DNA of 64,000 bases from Mangifera indica (taxonomy: Eukaryota > Streptophyta > Magnoliopsida > Sapindales > Anacardiaceae), in NCBI RefSeq assembly GCF_011075055.1, contig NC_058155.1:4824001-4888000 (forward strand), written 5' to 3'. Position numbers and translations under genes: made by a program. A model generated the notes under the pieces. That model had not been told where the DNA came from. It worked only from the letters and a program-made list of their open reading frames with translations, and did not search any database. This document shows, piece by piece, positions 10,928 through 22,409 of the stretch (positions are counted from its first letter, which is position 1; the number at the start of each line of letters is the position of its first letter).

Positions 10928-13900
10928 ATGGCAGGAAGACAGGTTAGGTTTCGTTATAATAAATGTAATAATATATATTTTCAGAGTTTTTTTCTTGTGG
11001 CTTAGATTAATTATATGATCAACGATTTTTTTTCCTGTGGGTTAGAATATATAGTTTTAGCATAATTTAGCAATATTTGTCCTTTTTCATGTATAAAACA
11101 TTTAGCAATTTACTTATTTTGTGGGTCAGATTATGTAGCTTAGCATAATTTACAGTTAATTTAAAATGTTAATTTGTGGGTCCCACTGTTGCATAAAATG
11201 CAAAAATTATACTAATAAAAAACTATAAAGGGTGGCGTTGTTTAATTTCAATTGTTTAATATCCACATGAGAATTTTTAATTGTTTAGAATTAAAATAAT
11301 ACAAATAAAAAACTATAAAGGAGTTAGAATCATTGCATGTGGAAAGGGAAGCCAATTCCATTCTAATTTATTTTTATTTTTAACATTAGAAATTTTAAAT
11401 TATTATTAATTTATTGGTTATATCTTTCTAGCTATATAGTCCATGCATATTTGATTATTGTAGTGATTTGGAGAAATTGTGTTATGTTAAATCTGTGCAA
11501 ATTCTAATTTATGAATCTGGTAAGATATTCGTTTTTGTATTTTTAGGACATCTCTTCTCAGCTCTCTAGTTGTAAGAACAAACATACCACTAAAGTAGGG
11601 AATATCCCATCCATCACAACGTGGTTAATTTAATAATAATCATTCAGTTTCCTTCAGTAGTGTAATTTAATGAATTAATATATATTTTTAGGCATTTGCA
11701 ATCAACTATCAAGAGGGGGCTTACAGATTCCACGATGCATACCAATTCCGTGTGCACATGTCGCTTCGAACAAAAATGGACACTTTGACTGTAATTAGGA
11801 ATAAACTAACATTTAGTCAAAGAGCCATTTTCCGCACAACATGTTTTGGACATTTATTAGATTTGGTGGAGCCACGGTTCAGTGCCGTTTTAATTCAAGC
11901 AATGTTGCTACGTATGATCAATCGTGGGAACCCAGATAGAGAAATGTGGTTTAGAATAAATGGGGTTGAATTCCGATTCAGCCCTGTTGAGTTTGCACTC
12001 GTCACTGGTTTAATTTTCGGGGAGGACATGGACGTGTCCAGTTACGTTGATTGCACGGATACCCCTCGATTAAGAGAGCAATACTTCCCGAACATTCACA
12101 GGTTGTTATCTCATGGGGAGATCGAAGAAGCATTCGACAATGAAGTTTGGGGGGACAATGATGATGATGCAGTGAAGTTTGCAGTCTTGTATTGCGCATT
12201 TACTGGATTATTAGGGGCGGACAACAGAAACAAAGTACCTGATCATTTTTTGCATTTAGCAAATAATTTAGATGCATTTAGTCGATATCCATGGGGAACA
12301 CTGACATGGAATAAAACATTCGACTCGATACAGAAAGGTATACATAAGAAATATCAATATTGTGTTGACCATTACCCGCCGTACACAAGTCCGCTCCCAC
12401 TTCTCAGTTACAGTATTTTGGGATACCCGATTGCTTTTCAAGTAAGTATAATATAATAGATAAAGTTTACATACTTAATGCCTATTATCAATACTAATAA
12501 TTTTTGTTGTACATTGTGTAGTATTGGATTTATGAGACGATTCAGAATCTATCGCCTTATATCCGTATGGAAGCAACTGATCGAATCCCTCGTATCCTAA
12601 AATGGAAAACAATTGTACTACCTTCATGGGATGACATATCGATACTTTGGGACACTTCTCCGGTATGTTGCTCATTTATATTTTATTATTCTGTTTTGTA
12701 TTTCAAAAATCATAAAAAATTTCTTTCATGTTGTAGGAGGAGATTACAACTGCATTATATCCGATCGAGATTGAGCGTTACTCTGAGTGGTATATTCGAG
12801 TCTTGGAGTTTATGGGAGAACACGCACCATCTATGCATTCAGATGATGATGATGCCACCCAGTCGAACCCTCCTGCTGCCTTTCAGACAGTCCCTACAGG
12901 GTCTTCTATGTCTTCAACTGCTTCCAGGCGAAGACCGTCATCACGAGGTGCCAGACCCATGGTTCCTAGGACGTCTCCTATTGCACGTACATCCCCTCCA
13001 CAGGGGTCATCCTCCCGAGGGTCATATAGGGCCACACCTAATGTACCTGCTTCCCCACCACGAAGGTCCACTTCACGCGCCTCCCATTCTCGTGAGCATC
13101 CGGTACACGAGCCTGCAAGACACTCGGTCCATGGGACGTCATACAGTGGTGTTTCATATGACCGTCTTCAACAAATATTAATGGAACATGAAAGAGGCAT
13201 CAACTCTCAGATGCAACAACAATTGGACCAACACGGTGCAATGATGCGCGCGGAGTGGGAGCGACAATCGGCATCGTTTCGTGAGGATATGCAATCGTAT
13301 TGGCAACAACAAGCATCTACGTTTCGGGGGGAGATGCAGGACCAATGGCAACAACAACAATCGACATTTCGGGGGGAGTTGCAAGACCAATGGCAACAAT
13401 AACAATCGACGTTTCGGGGGGAATTGCAGGACCTATGGCAACAACAAGCATCGATGTTTCGAGGGGAGTTACAGGACCAATGGCAACAACAACAATCGAT
13501 GTTTCGGGGGGAGATGCAGGAAAAAATGCAATCATTAAATAATCGAATTACAGGACTTGAGGGTTCTTATGTTCAAGCATCTGAATCAGTACAGGTTATT
13601 ATCCACCATACTTAATTTTATTTTTCAATTAGTTTTATTATTTAATTTCTTTTTTCAATTGCTTAATTATAAAGTTATGATAAACATTATTTTTTTTTCT
13701 TTTTTCCAGTTAGACGAATCATCCGATGAGGAAGTCCAACAACAAATTCAGGACCAACCAACAACTGCTCAGAAGCCGACAACAACTAAAAAAGTGTCAG
13801 CTTTCGGTCGTGTACTGCGAAAAGGGAAACAGTTGGTCAGTCCATTCACAAATCCAGTAAAGGAAAAAAAGAACAAACAACCAGTAATTAAGGGTATTGA

Positions 13901-14944
13901 TTTTGACCCCAAGTTGGCTGGGTGCTATTCAGAGTTCACAATATGGTATGATCAAGCGTCTGATAATGACAGTCGACGCGTCTTCCTCGGGGGACCAGCC
14001 GGAACGACCGCCCGTATGCCCAAACCATGGTGGACCCAAATTGTAACACTAGGGCAATGGTTGGAAAACACGGTATGTACCCTTCCTTTGTATTTGTTTC
14101 TATTACTTATCATGTTCAAAGTATGATGTGATTAATCTATGAACACAGCATATTGAAGCTTTTATGGGTATACTTCGTAAATCTTATCCGGACGGTAACT
14201 GGACTACTGTTTCCACCCAATTTGTTGCACTTCTCCCTCAGTGTTACAGTGAGTTTAAACAATTGGGTGCAAATATGGAGTGGCCTACGTTTTTTCTAGA
14301 TCAAATCAATGGAATCTCGCTTCGGACAAAAGAATTCTTTCGCCCATGGAGTAGTGTTGACAAGGTGGTGTACAACTGTAAGTTGTTTACGGTAAGATTG
14401 ATTATTGATACTTATTTCATCTTCATTGGTCGACAGGTATTCTTTCCGATCAACTTCGACAACCAACATTGGGTGTGTGGCGTATTGGATATAAATGAAT
14501 GGAGGATGTATATATACGACTCTGCCCAATATACTGAAAGCATAGAGAGGGTGAAGAAGTTATTGATGCCATTTAGGACACTAACACACCTAATGAAGGC
14601 GAGTAACTTCTATATATCAAAGGGAACTCCATCACCAGATCCTCTACCGACATTACAATATAGGTGTGTTCGTGATGTCCCAAAACAGGATGTTGGAAGT
14701 GGAGACTGTGGCATTTTTTTACTCATGTTTATGGAATACCTTGCCCGAGATCACCCATTTAATTTTACATCAGCACATTCCAAGAGGTTAAGAAAACGCG
14801 TGGCTACAACCATATTCCAAGGAAGGACCCTCAGTAAGTATTAACTGTTTATGAGTTTATTTGTATGTCAGCAAAGTTTACTAAATTGATTGTCTTTATT
14901 CAATTCAATTGGAATGTGACAATGCAGGTTTCGAGGATTTCTAA
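10928..14944 (+). pseudogene. PMD-Ulp1 gene of MULE-1 with two lesions
   Basis: Proposed exons: 10928-10942 (MAGRQ), 11692-12441, 12522-12662, 12737-13594, 13710-14072, 14148-14364, 14437-14833, 14928-14944. Allowing for the lesions this gives about 918 aa. The N-terminal half is a plant mobile domain (FRTTCFGHLLDL, FRFSPVEFALVTGL, YPWGTLTWNKTF). The middle has Ser/Pro-rich and 15-residue Gln-rich repeats. The C-terminal half is a Ulp1 C48 protease with His in NFDNQHWVCGV, Asp in IYDSAQ and Cys in GSGDCGIF. Lesions: CAA to TAA at 13399-13401 inside the repeats, and one extra T at 14159-14163, where HIEAFMGILR needs four T's and five are present. The 72-nt intron at 14365 matches the MULE-2 intron position exactly. 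If functional it would cleave SUMO-like conjugates; its role in transposition is unknown. Confidence 0.82.
13290..13545 (+). repeat. 45-bp coding repeats (15-aa Gln-rich coiled-coil units)
   Basis: About five to six copies of a unit encoding QDQWQQQQSTFRGEL-like residues, within exon 4 of the PMD-Ulp1 gene. The third unit carries the TAA lesion. Confidence 0.85.
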
Positions 14945-15959
14945 ACAGGCATGGATGGACGGGCATGCATACGAATTGGATGTCATTTTATTATGGCTTG
15001 AAAGATGTATTTTATTATTGATTGAAAGGTGTATTTTATTATTTTTTGAATGATGTCATTTTTTATTGTTTGTATGGTGTATTTGACACATTGTTTTATT
15101 GAAACACGGTATGGGCTGCATTGAAAAATAATAAATCAAATTGTTTTATTAATTTTACTAGTCTTCTTATATAAAAATATTAATTAACTGCCAAAATCCT
15201 AATAAATTTTTTTGTCAATTTGATTTTAGGTCAATTTTGATCCACCTTTAAAAACAATCCTCTTTAGCTATTATATTGGCATCATTTCAATAATATTTAA
15301 CATATTGATAATAGTATAAGTACGAATATAAATAATATTAATAATATATTTTATAATAATAATATATAATATAATATATTATATTATAATAATATATATA
15401 ATAATATATAAAATTAATATAATAATATATATAATATATTTTATGTATATTATAATATAATATATATATTAATATAAAGGGTTGGCGGTATATATAAAAT
15501 ATATTATAATATAATTTTAATATATTATATTATATAACATATTATATATTAATATAAATTATAATTATATTATAATATTATATAAATTAATATATAAAAT
15601 AAACTGATAAGGGTTTCCACCAACCCTGGCAATAATATATACATATATTATATTATATATAATATATTAATATTATTAATAATATATATAATATATTATA
15701 ATATAATATATTATAATATATAATAATATATATTTTATTATATATATAATTATAATATATAATTATATATAATATTATAATATTATATATATAATATTTT
15801 ATATTATAATATGTTATATATTATAATATTATATATATATAAAATATATATATATATATATTAATAATATAATATTATTGATTATAATATTATATAATAT
15901 ATATATAATATATTATATATAATATATAATATTATATATTATATATAATATATTATTTA
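14945..15959. other. Between PMD-Ulp1 gene and right TIR; AT repeats
   Basis: After about 15300 this is almost pure A/T with two palindrome-family fragments: AAGGGTTGGCGG at 15478 and a degenerate pair at 15610-15632 that matches 8056-8090 inverted. No gene. Confidence 0.6.
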
Positions 15960-16148
15960 TTATATATATAATATATAATATATTATTTATTATATATAAT
16001 ATAATATATTATATATAATATATATTATCTATAATATATATTATAATTATAATTATATATTATAATATATTAAATATAATATATTATATATATTAATATA
16101 TAATATAATTATATATATAATTATTTAATTATATATATATAAGTCATT

Positions 16149-16204
16149 GTTGGCGGAATCGCCAACCTTTGGCGTACGCCAAGGGTTGGCGATTCTGTCA
16201 ACCC
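16149..16204. repeat. Nested GGTTGGCG palindrome, mirror of locus 3
   Basis: GTTGGCGGAATCGCCAACC with TTGGCGTACGCCAA core and a right arm weakened by two changes (GATTCTGTCAACC). Confidence 0.8.
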
Positions 16205-16643
16205 TGGCAAAAAAATTTATTAATATAATATTATATATATTATATTAATATATATAATATTATATATTATAATATATAATTATTAATACTAGAATATCTT
16301 TAATATTATAATAATATATAATAATATATTTTAATATTAATATACTATTATAATAAAATAATAATTATAATAATATAAATAATATATTATTATAAAATTC
16401 TAATTAAAATATAATATAATATATCATATATTAATATAAATATATAATATAATTATATATATATAAAATTAAAAAATTATATATATATAAGTCATGTTTT
16501 GCTTTATAAAGGGTGGACCCACCCTACATTAATGCTGCAGGCCAATTTCCCCTTCTCGCCAATCCAGAGTCCTTTTACATATATTTTATAAAATATAAAA
16601 TTATATTATAATATAATATTATATATTATATATATAATATATA

Positions 16644-16675
16644 ACCAGGGGTTGGCGATGCCGCCAACCCCTGGT
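16644..16675. repeat. Collapsed GGTTGGCG palindrome, mirror of locus 2
   Basis: Only ACCAGGGGTTGGCGATG / CCGCCAACCCCTGGT remains. The inner inverted unit present at 2232-2298 is missing. Confidence 0.85.
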
Positions 16676-17284
16676 AATAATTATATATAATATATTTTAT
16701 ATATATTATATTATATATGTAATATTATATTATAATAATATTATTTAAATTATAATATATTATATATTATATTAATATATTATTATATGATAATATTATA
16801 GTATATAATATATTATAATATAATTATAATATTCTAATTAAAATATAATATAATATATCATATATTAATATATAATATAATTTTTTATATATATATATAA
16901 AATTAAATAATTATATATATATAAAAATCATGTTTTGCTTTATAAAAAGTGGGCCCACCCTACATTAATGCTACAGGCCAATTTCCCTTATCGCCAACCC
17001 AGATTGCTTTTACATATATTTTATAAAATATAAAATTATATTATAATATAATATTTATAATTATATAAATTTTATTATATAAAATAAGTAATATATTATA
17101 ATAATATATAATTATAAAATATATAATATTATATATAATATAATATATAAAATATATTATAAAATATTATAATAATATTAAAAATTAATTATATAAATTA
17201 TAATATTTTATATATTATATTATATATAATAATGTTATATTAATATATAATTATAATAATATTATTATATATATAATATATATT

Positions 17285-17349
17285 ACAGGGGTTGGCGGCA
17301 TCGCCAACCCCTGGCGACGCCAGGGGTTGGCGATGCCGCCAACCCCTGT
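17285..17349. repeat. Nested GGTTGGCG palindrome, mirror of locus 1
   Basis: ACAGGGGTTGGCGGCATCGC and mirror around CCTGGCG-ACGCCAGG. It matches 1527-1590. Confidence 0.85.
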
Positions 17350-18015
17350 AATAATTATATATATTATATATAATATATTTTATATTATATATGTAATATT
17401 ATATTCTAAAATATTATAATTTAATTATATAAATTATAATATATTATAATATTATAGTATATAATATATTATATTAATATAATAATATTATTTAATATTA
17501 TATACATATATTAAGGGTTGACATTACATAGCAACTTTCACGCCAACCTTTTTTTTTTTTTTAAAGTTAAATGCCCAATTTTTTTTTGTTTCACTTAAAT
17601 CCTTAAATATCAATTTTTTTTCTTTTTCCAGTTAAATACTGTTACATGATCATCTTACATGGTCATTTCTTCGATGGTCATTTTTTTATCTTGTAGATTG
17701 CTCTTTTTTTTCCACTTTTTTTTTTTTAAAAAATCTTTACTTTGAAGAATTCTTAATTTGAAGAATTTGGTTGTTTCCTTCCTGTTTTTGTTTTTGAAGA
17801 TGAGGGAGAAGAGAGAGTGATTTCTTTATAACTTTGGAAGAAGAGGAAGAAGAGAAAAAAAAGTTGCAGAGAAGAGGAGAGAGATTATGCATGAAAGATT
17901 GAAGAGGGGTATTTTGGGGAAGGTGAGTACTGTTGTGGTATATTTGTGAAAGCTTTAGGATAGGTGGCAATTTTGTATACACGGAATAAAAAAGTGCTAA
18001 AAATTTCAATTTCCC

Positions 18016-18024
18016 TAAAATCAT
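18016..18024. repeat. Target-site duplication of MULE-1, right copy
   Basis: TAAAATCAT, identical to 853-861. Confidence 0.93.
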
Positions 18025-18356
18025 GCTTGCAAGTTGCAACATGCCTCTTATATCCTGACAAAATCATGCATTATTTTTTTTTTAAATAATAGTAATCTAC
18101 TCATCCAAAAAAATGCGAAGAGGCGCTAAATTCAATTGATTCAAGTAAAGTTCATTAAAAAATATTTAATTCCCCTAAATTTTATCAAACAGGAAATGCT
18201 ACGTCCCAATCAGAATTTGTCACAATTTTCAATGAAGAGAGAAGAAGATAAAGTTAGAAAAAAAAACGATATCCATTTTCTATGGTCACGAGTTTAAACT
18301 GTAATAAAACTTACTGCTTGTGGGATCCCCAACACAGCGAAGATGGCCAAAGCACA
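18016..18356 (-). pseudogene. Truncated sucrose transporter copy, intron 1 and exon 1 end
   Basis: Continues the copy at 1-853 across the MULE. The segment matches 28227-28560 closely, including the donor (exon end at 18315, GT at 18314-18313). It keeps only about the last 40 nt of exon 1, with a Met-to-Leu change before GIPQA. Homology stops at about 18356, just after AAAGCAC, so more than 1.2 kb of exon 1 and the promoter are missing. Confidence 0.88.
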
Positions 18357-18657
18357 AATTGTTTTTTTTATATACACTTACTGCTTGTTGATTAGGTTTC
18401 ATCTTTTTTTTTTTTTTATAAATTAAAAGGTTGTATTTTTGTGGAGGGCATGTGTCAAGACTCAAGACTGTCCCCATTTAGGGATGACAAATTGACAATA
18501 AAACCTAAATTTAACTATATAAAATTAAAAGAAATTCTGATATTCTTTTATTAAATTTTTTAGCCTATTCAAATTGATAAATATTCCTGTTTTAAATATA
18601 ATTTTTTGACAAATTTTATTTTAATAATATAATAATTTTAAAATATACTAATTCTCC

Positions 18658-18704
<47 letters not shown>

Positions 18705-19665
18705 TTAACTTTTAATTCTTACATTAATCCTAGATATTGAAACTTTTTTTTTTCCAAATAATTCTTTGTAATCTAAAAAAATAATTTCCAAAATTTGAAA
18801 TGGTAACAAGAAAATAAAGCCCAGCTAAGAAGTTACGAAAAAATGTGTAAATAAAAAGCTAATTAAAATTTTAATTTCGGAAAAATAATATAATAAAAAA
18901 ATTTTGAAAAAGGGAAAAATGGTGCAAGTAAAAACCTTAGTTAATCCTAATCAAGCAATGCAAATTTTGGTATTAAACAAGTTTTGCGAAGTTTGCTCTG
19001 TTTGTGGCCTTAGAAGCTGGGCTAATATTGGGCTAGAATTCTTCAAATATCGGGCCAGGGCTACAAAGTCCGGCCCAAAACCGCTCGATTTCAAAATCCA
19101 ATGGCCGATGTATTCAAATCAGACCTACATTCTGTCAAAAGCGAGAGGGAACGAGAGAGACTAGAAGAAGATGGCGGTAACAGAAACCACTAATTACAAA
19201 ACATATTGCATTAAACTCAACCAAGATCTTGCACAAAATTTCCAGTAATCAAACTCAACACATGGTGAACAAAAAAAACTAGCATTAAAAAACGAAAAAA
19301 GTATCACTTGCAAAAATAACCATAAACAAATGAAATATTATTGTTAAAAAATTTTAGACCGCTAAACTTGACATTCTATCAAAAACCACCACCTATGTCA
19401 ACATTCTTAGGTCAAGAAGACGACAAATGTAAGCTAAAAAATAAAAACTATATTGGATAATAATAAACTTACATCAAAAAATAACCAAGGGGCTAAGACT
19501 CTTGTTTCATTGTTAGAGCATCGGCAATGTCAACTCAACCTTCCCATCATCCTACAAAATAGTAAAATAATATAACTTTTAATAATTAAGAAGAACCATT
19601 TTAGAATAGAAATGAAATATAAATAAATGAACACAAATTTTGTAAACTTTTGGTGGTTTTCTCAC
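18357..19665. other. Intergenic, no convincing gene
   Basis: Contains a (TA)n run at 18661-18699. An 86-codon frame at 18904-19164 shows no recognised motif. The sequence around 19130-19180 (GAGAGGGAACGAGAGAGAC followed by ATGGCGGTAACAG) looks like a plant 5' leader and start codon but is not followed by a usable exon, so it may be a captured gene end. Confidence 0.4.
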
Positions 19666-22097
19666 TTAGTGCATTGCTCTAATCCAGTCAACCCCATAGA
19701 GAAGCATATTTACTATTTTCAATGATAAAGATGATCTATAAGGTTCAATGACTCTCGATCCCACACTAAATGTTTGTTCTTTTGCAACTAAAGGGATTGG
19801 AATGGCTAAAATTTCTACTATCATTGCGGGAAAAAATCTTGTATTTGTTATGATTAGCCTTCCACCATTGCAAGACATTAAAATTGGTTGCTTTAGTTTC
19901 TTCAATTGTTTCTAAGCATCCCTCTTCTACATAAAACATCTAGCTTTGATTTAAAACATGGTTCAAATTCAACTTTCTTGATGTGTTGCCTTAATCTTTA
20001 TCAACCTTCATTTAACATAGATTTGGTATGAAAAGTCTGAGTGATAGATGTAGTGTCTAACAAAAATTCCACTAAAATCAAACATTAGACACCATAAACA
20101 TTAGAATTTAATCAAAAATTTCATACATGTAGCAATTTAATTAATTAACTTAACATGAACCACCAATTTCTGCATCAACATTGATTGCATCTTTAAAGGC
20201 CAAAAGTTAACTATACTAGCTATATAATGTTTCTATACTTTTTCTAACATTTTCAATCTCCACCGTAGTTTGATTTTCACCTTATAGAATAGGAAAAGCT
20301 AGTTCAATCAGCCTAAACTTAATCCTAACACAAACAATAGAAATGAAAAATGTATCAATGTAAAGTTAACACAATTTTGTATAACAAATAACAATATTGA
20401 TAATGATTTTCCTCGGACCCAATGCACTGACCACTGCCATAAGCAAATAGACCTCCCCCCAATACTTATCAACCTTTAATCTCATATTGTTTACCATTCG
20501 ATGTACAAAAGCATTTGGATCGAACTCTCTTTGTCTTAGTATCTCTATGATCCTAAATACTTCTACAAAATATAAATTTGATGTAAATAATTTGAACATG
20601 ATACAATATTTGATACATAATAGAAAATGTGCAAGAACTTAGAAATTGTTGCTACCATCCTCAACTCCTCAATAAATAGACAATAATTATAGTTTTTATC
20701 TCTAAACAGTATCTAGGAATTACATCTTTAAATATCAAAGTCACATTAAGTATTTTGTAAGTGTTATTTCATATAATGGAACAATCTAATACGAGTTTTC
20801 TTTCTTTGATACCTAATTGTTGAACAATTTCACTAAAAGCTTTTTGACGAGACTCACTATATTTAATATATTTAATACTTTCTCTAACATTCTCAATCAC
20901 ATGTTTTATCTCCTCAACCCCATCCTATACTAATAGGTTGGGTTGACAATATGTATTGTGCACTTGACATGAAAAAGTTTGTCATCACATACTAATCTTC
21001 TTTGAATTCCAAAATCCTCTTTCAACACAAACATACAATAATCATTTGTGCTAGCATTGTCAACCATTATAATATGAACCAATAACAAATAAGAGTCAAT
21101 TAGTGCATTACATATAAACACTTGATTTTATTTAGATATTAATATTAAAAGACAACACAATAAAGAATGTATTATTTAGTATCTTATGTTCAATATCTCA
21201 TTCTTTGAAATAGCTAAACATTGCATTTATAATGTCAACTCCTCTTATAGGGGGAGACAAGTGGAAAAAATTAATAATTCTTTTGTGCAAACACAAATTT
21301 TCTCCACTATCATAAACGATTTTTCCTCCATCAAAATCATATGAGTCATTACCTCTTAGACTTGAGAAACCAATTTTTTCATAAGTGTTAATATCATAGT
21401 AATTATATGGATACATCTATGCTAGATTATTAAGTTTAACCAAAAACGTTCACTAGAAGTACCTATTATGCTCATATTTTCATTACATTTGTAAAATTAG
21501 TGGTTTTGATAAGGAATCAGACAAGATTGAATCGATCGACTATAAATGAAGCAATGTTTGTCTACTTTCCAACACTTGTTGTCCAAGAGTCATTCTCCTT
21601 GCGACACATGCATCTTTATGCCATTTCAAATGAGAAGTACTTCCAGTTTTTTGGATTTTAAACTTTGCCTTCTTACAAAATTTACAAACAATAAATTTAT
21701 TCTCCCTTTCAACTACAAATAACTCCTCAAGGAAGCACTCCCACATGACTGTTATCTTTTTCTTTTGATACGGTTTTATAACAACATTATCATTTTCCTA
21801 ATTGTTGTCTTCCGATATAGCTTCATCATCATTGACTTGAAAAACATCAACCATGCCATCATTTTGCACTATTTCATCATCAGCATCCACCCCATAATCA
21901 TCAAATGTAGTAATCTCATCAATATCAGTGCATATATCAATTCCTCTCACTAAATTCCCAACATATACGCCTATAGAATCCATCATATGCCTACAAAAGT
22001 TGAAGGTTGACTTGGACATGCTTGCTTGAACTTTCTCTTGTTCACTATCTAAAACAATTAAAACAAAACAATTGTGAAAAATTAAAGAAAAGAACAC
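19666..22097 (-). pseudogene. Decayed hAT transposase gene
   Basis: Pieces in N-to-C order run right to left. First comes an acidic N-terminus (22097-21798), then a BED-type zinc finger with FCKKAKFKIQKTGSTSHLKWH in the same frame after a stop (21746-21540). Next are KRIINFFHLSPPIRGVDI (21416-21198), VDNASTNDYCM...KLFHVKCTIHIVN of the catalytic region (21121-20930) and the hAT-like RNase H C-lobe KVDKYWGEVY (20599-20366). Last is the C-terminal dimerisation block ILAIPIPLVAKEQTFSVGSR...PYRSSL (19905-19666). Stops and frame changes separate them. Order and spacing match hAT (RICESLEEPER/Ac-like) transposases of about 650-700 aa. I did not find the TIRs. Confidence 0.8.
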
Positions 22098-22409
22098 TCA
22101 AAACTATTGAAGTTGTATAATAAAGAGTTTTATGCAATCATTTTTCTTCTAGATACATTTTCTACCTTTTTTAAATCTAAATAAGGATGTATAGCCCTAG
22201 AATTCTAAAAACACATTGACACAAACATATTATGCCTTACCACCAACATTGTAATAGTTTTGTCAAGATTAACGAATACAATAGAAAATTTATAATTTGC
22301 CCATTTCTTTCTTTTTTCACATTACATTTACATACTCTTAATATCCTTTCTTAAACAAAAACTACTTTAACCTACTTCTTTTCATACTCTTAACCTCCCA
22401 ACTTAAGTT

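Larger units (their letters stand above)
862..18015. mobile_element. MULE-1: 17.2-kb two-gene Mutator-like DNA transposon
   Basis: The ends are GGGAAATTGAAATTTTTAGC and its exact reverse complement, flanked by perfect 9-bp duplications. Inverted repeats of about 2.1 kb enclose two plus-strand genes: a mudrA-type transposase (4324-6941) and a PMD-Ulp1 gene (10928-14944). The flanks read together as intron 1 of the duplicated sucrose transporter, which matches 28200-28260 of the intact paralogue, so the empty site can be inferred. Family knowledge: plant MULEs carrying Ulp1-like genes are known (the Arabidopsis Kaonashi type, melon CUMULE). The high TIR identity and open transposase suggest a fairly recent insertion. 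Confidence 0.93.
15960..18015 (-). repeat. Right terminal inverted repeat of MULE-1
   Basis: Mirror of 862-2960. Differences visible by eye are single substitutions, changes in TA-run length and loss of half of one palindrome at 16644-16675. The frame at 17737-18042 is the mirror of that at 868-1140. Confidence 0.88.

Noticed and set aside
13281..13542. Asn/Gly-rich and Thr/Ile-rich repeat proteins in the other frames
   Set aside because: These are alternate-frame readings of the 45-bp coding repeats of PMD-Ulp1 exon 4.
1527..17349. CRISPR-like array made of the repeated GGTTGGCG units
   Set aside because: Spacing is irregular (hundreds to thousands of bases), the units are nested dyads, and the context is a eukaryotic transposon.
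18904..19164. 86-codon frame as a host gene
   Set aside because: No motif or supported exon structure, and nothing to distinguish it from a chance frame; reported only as intergenic.
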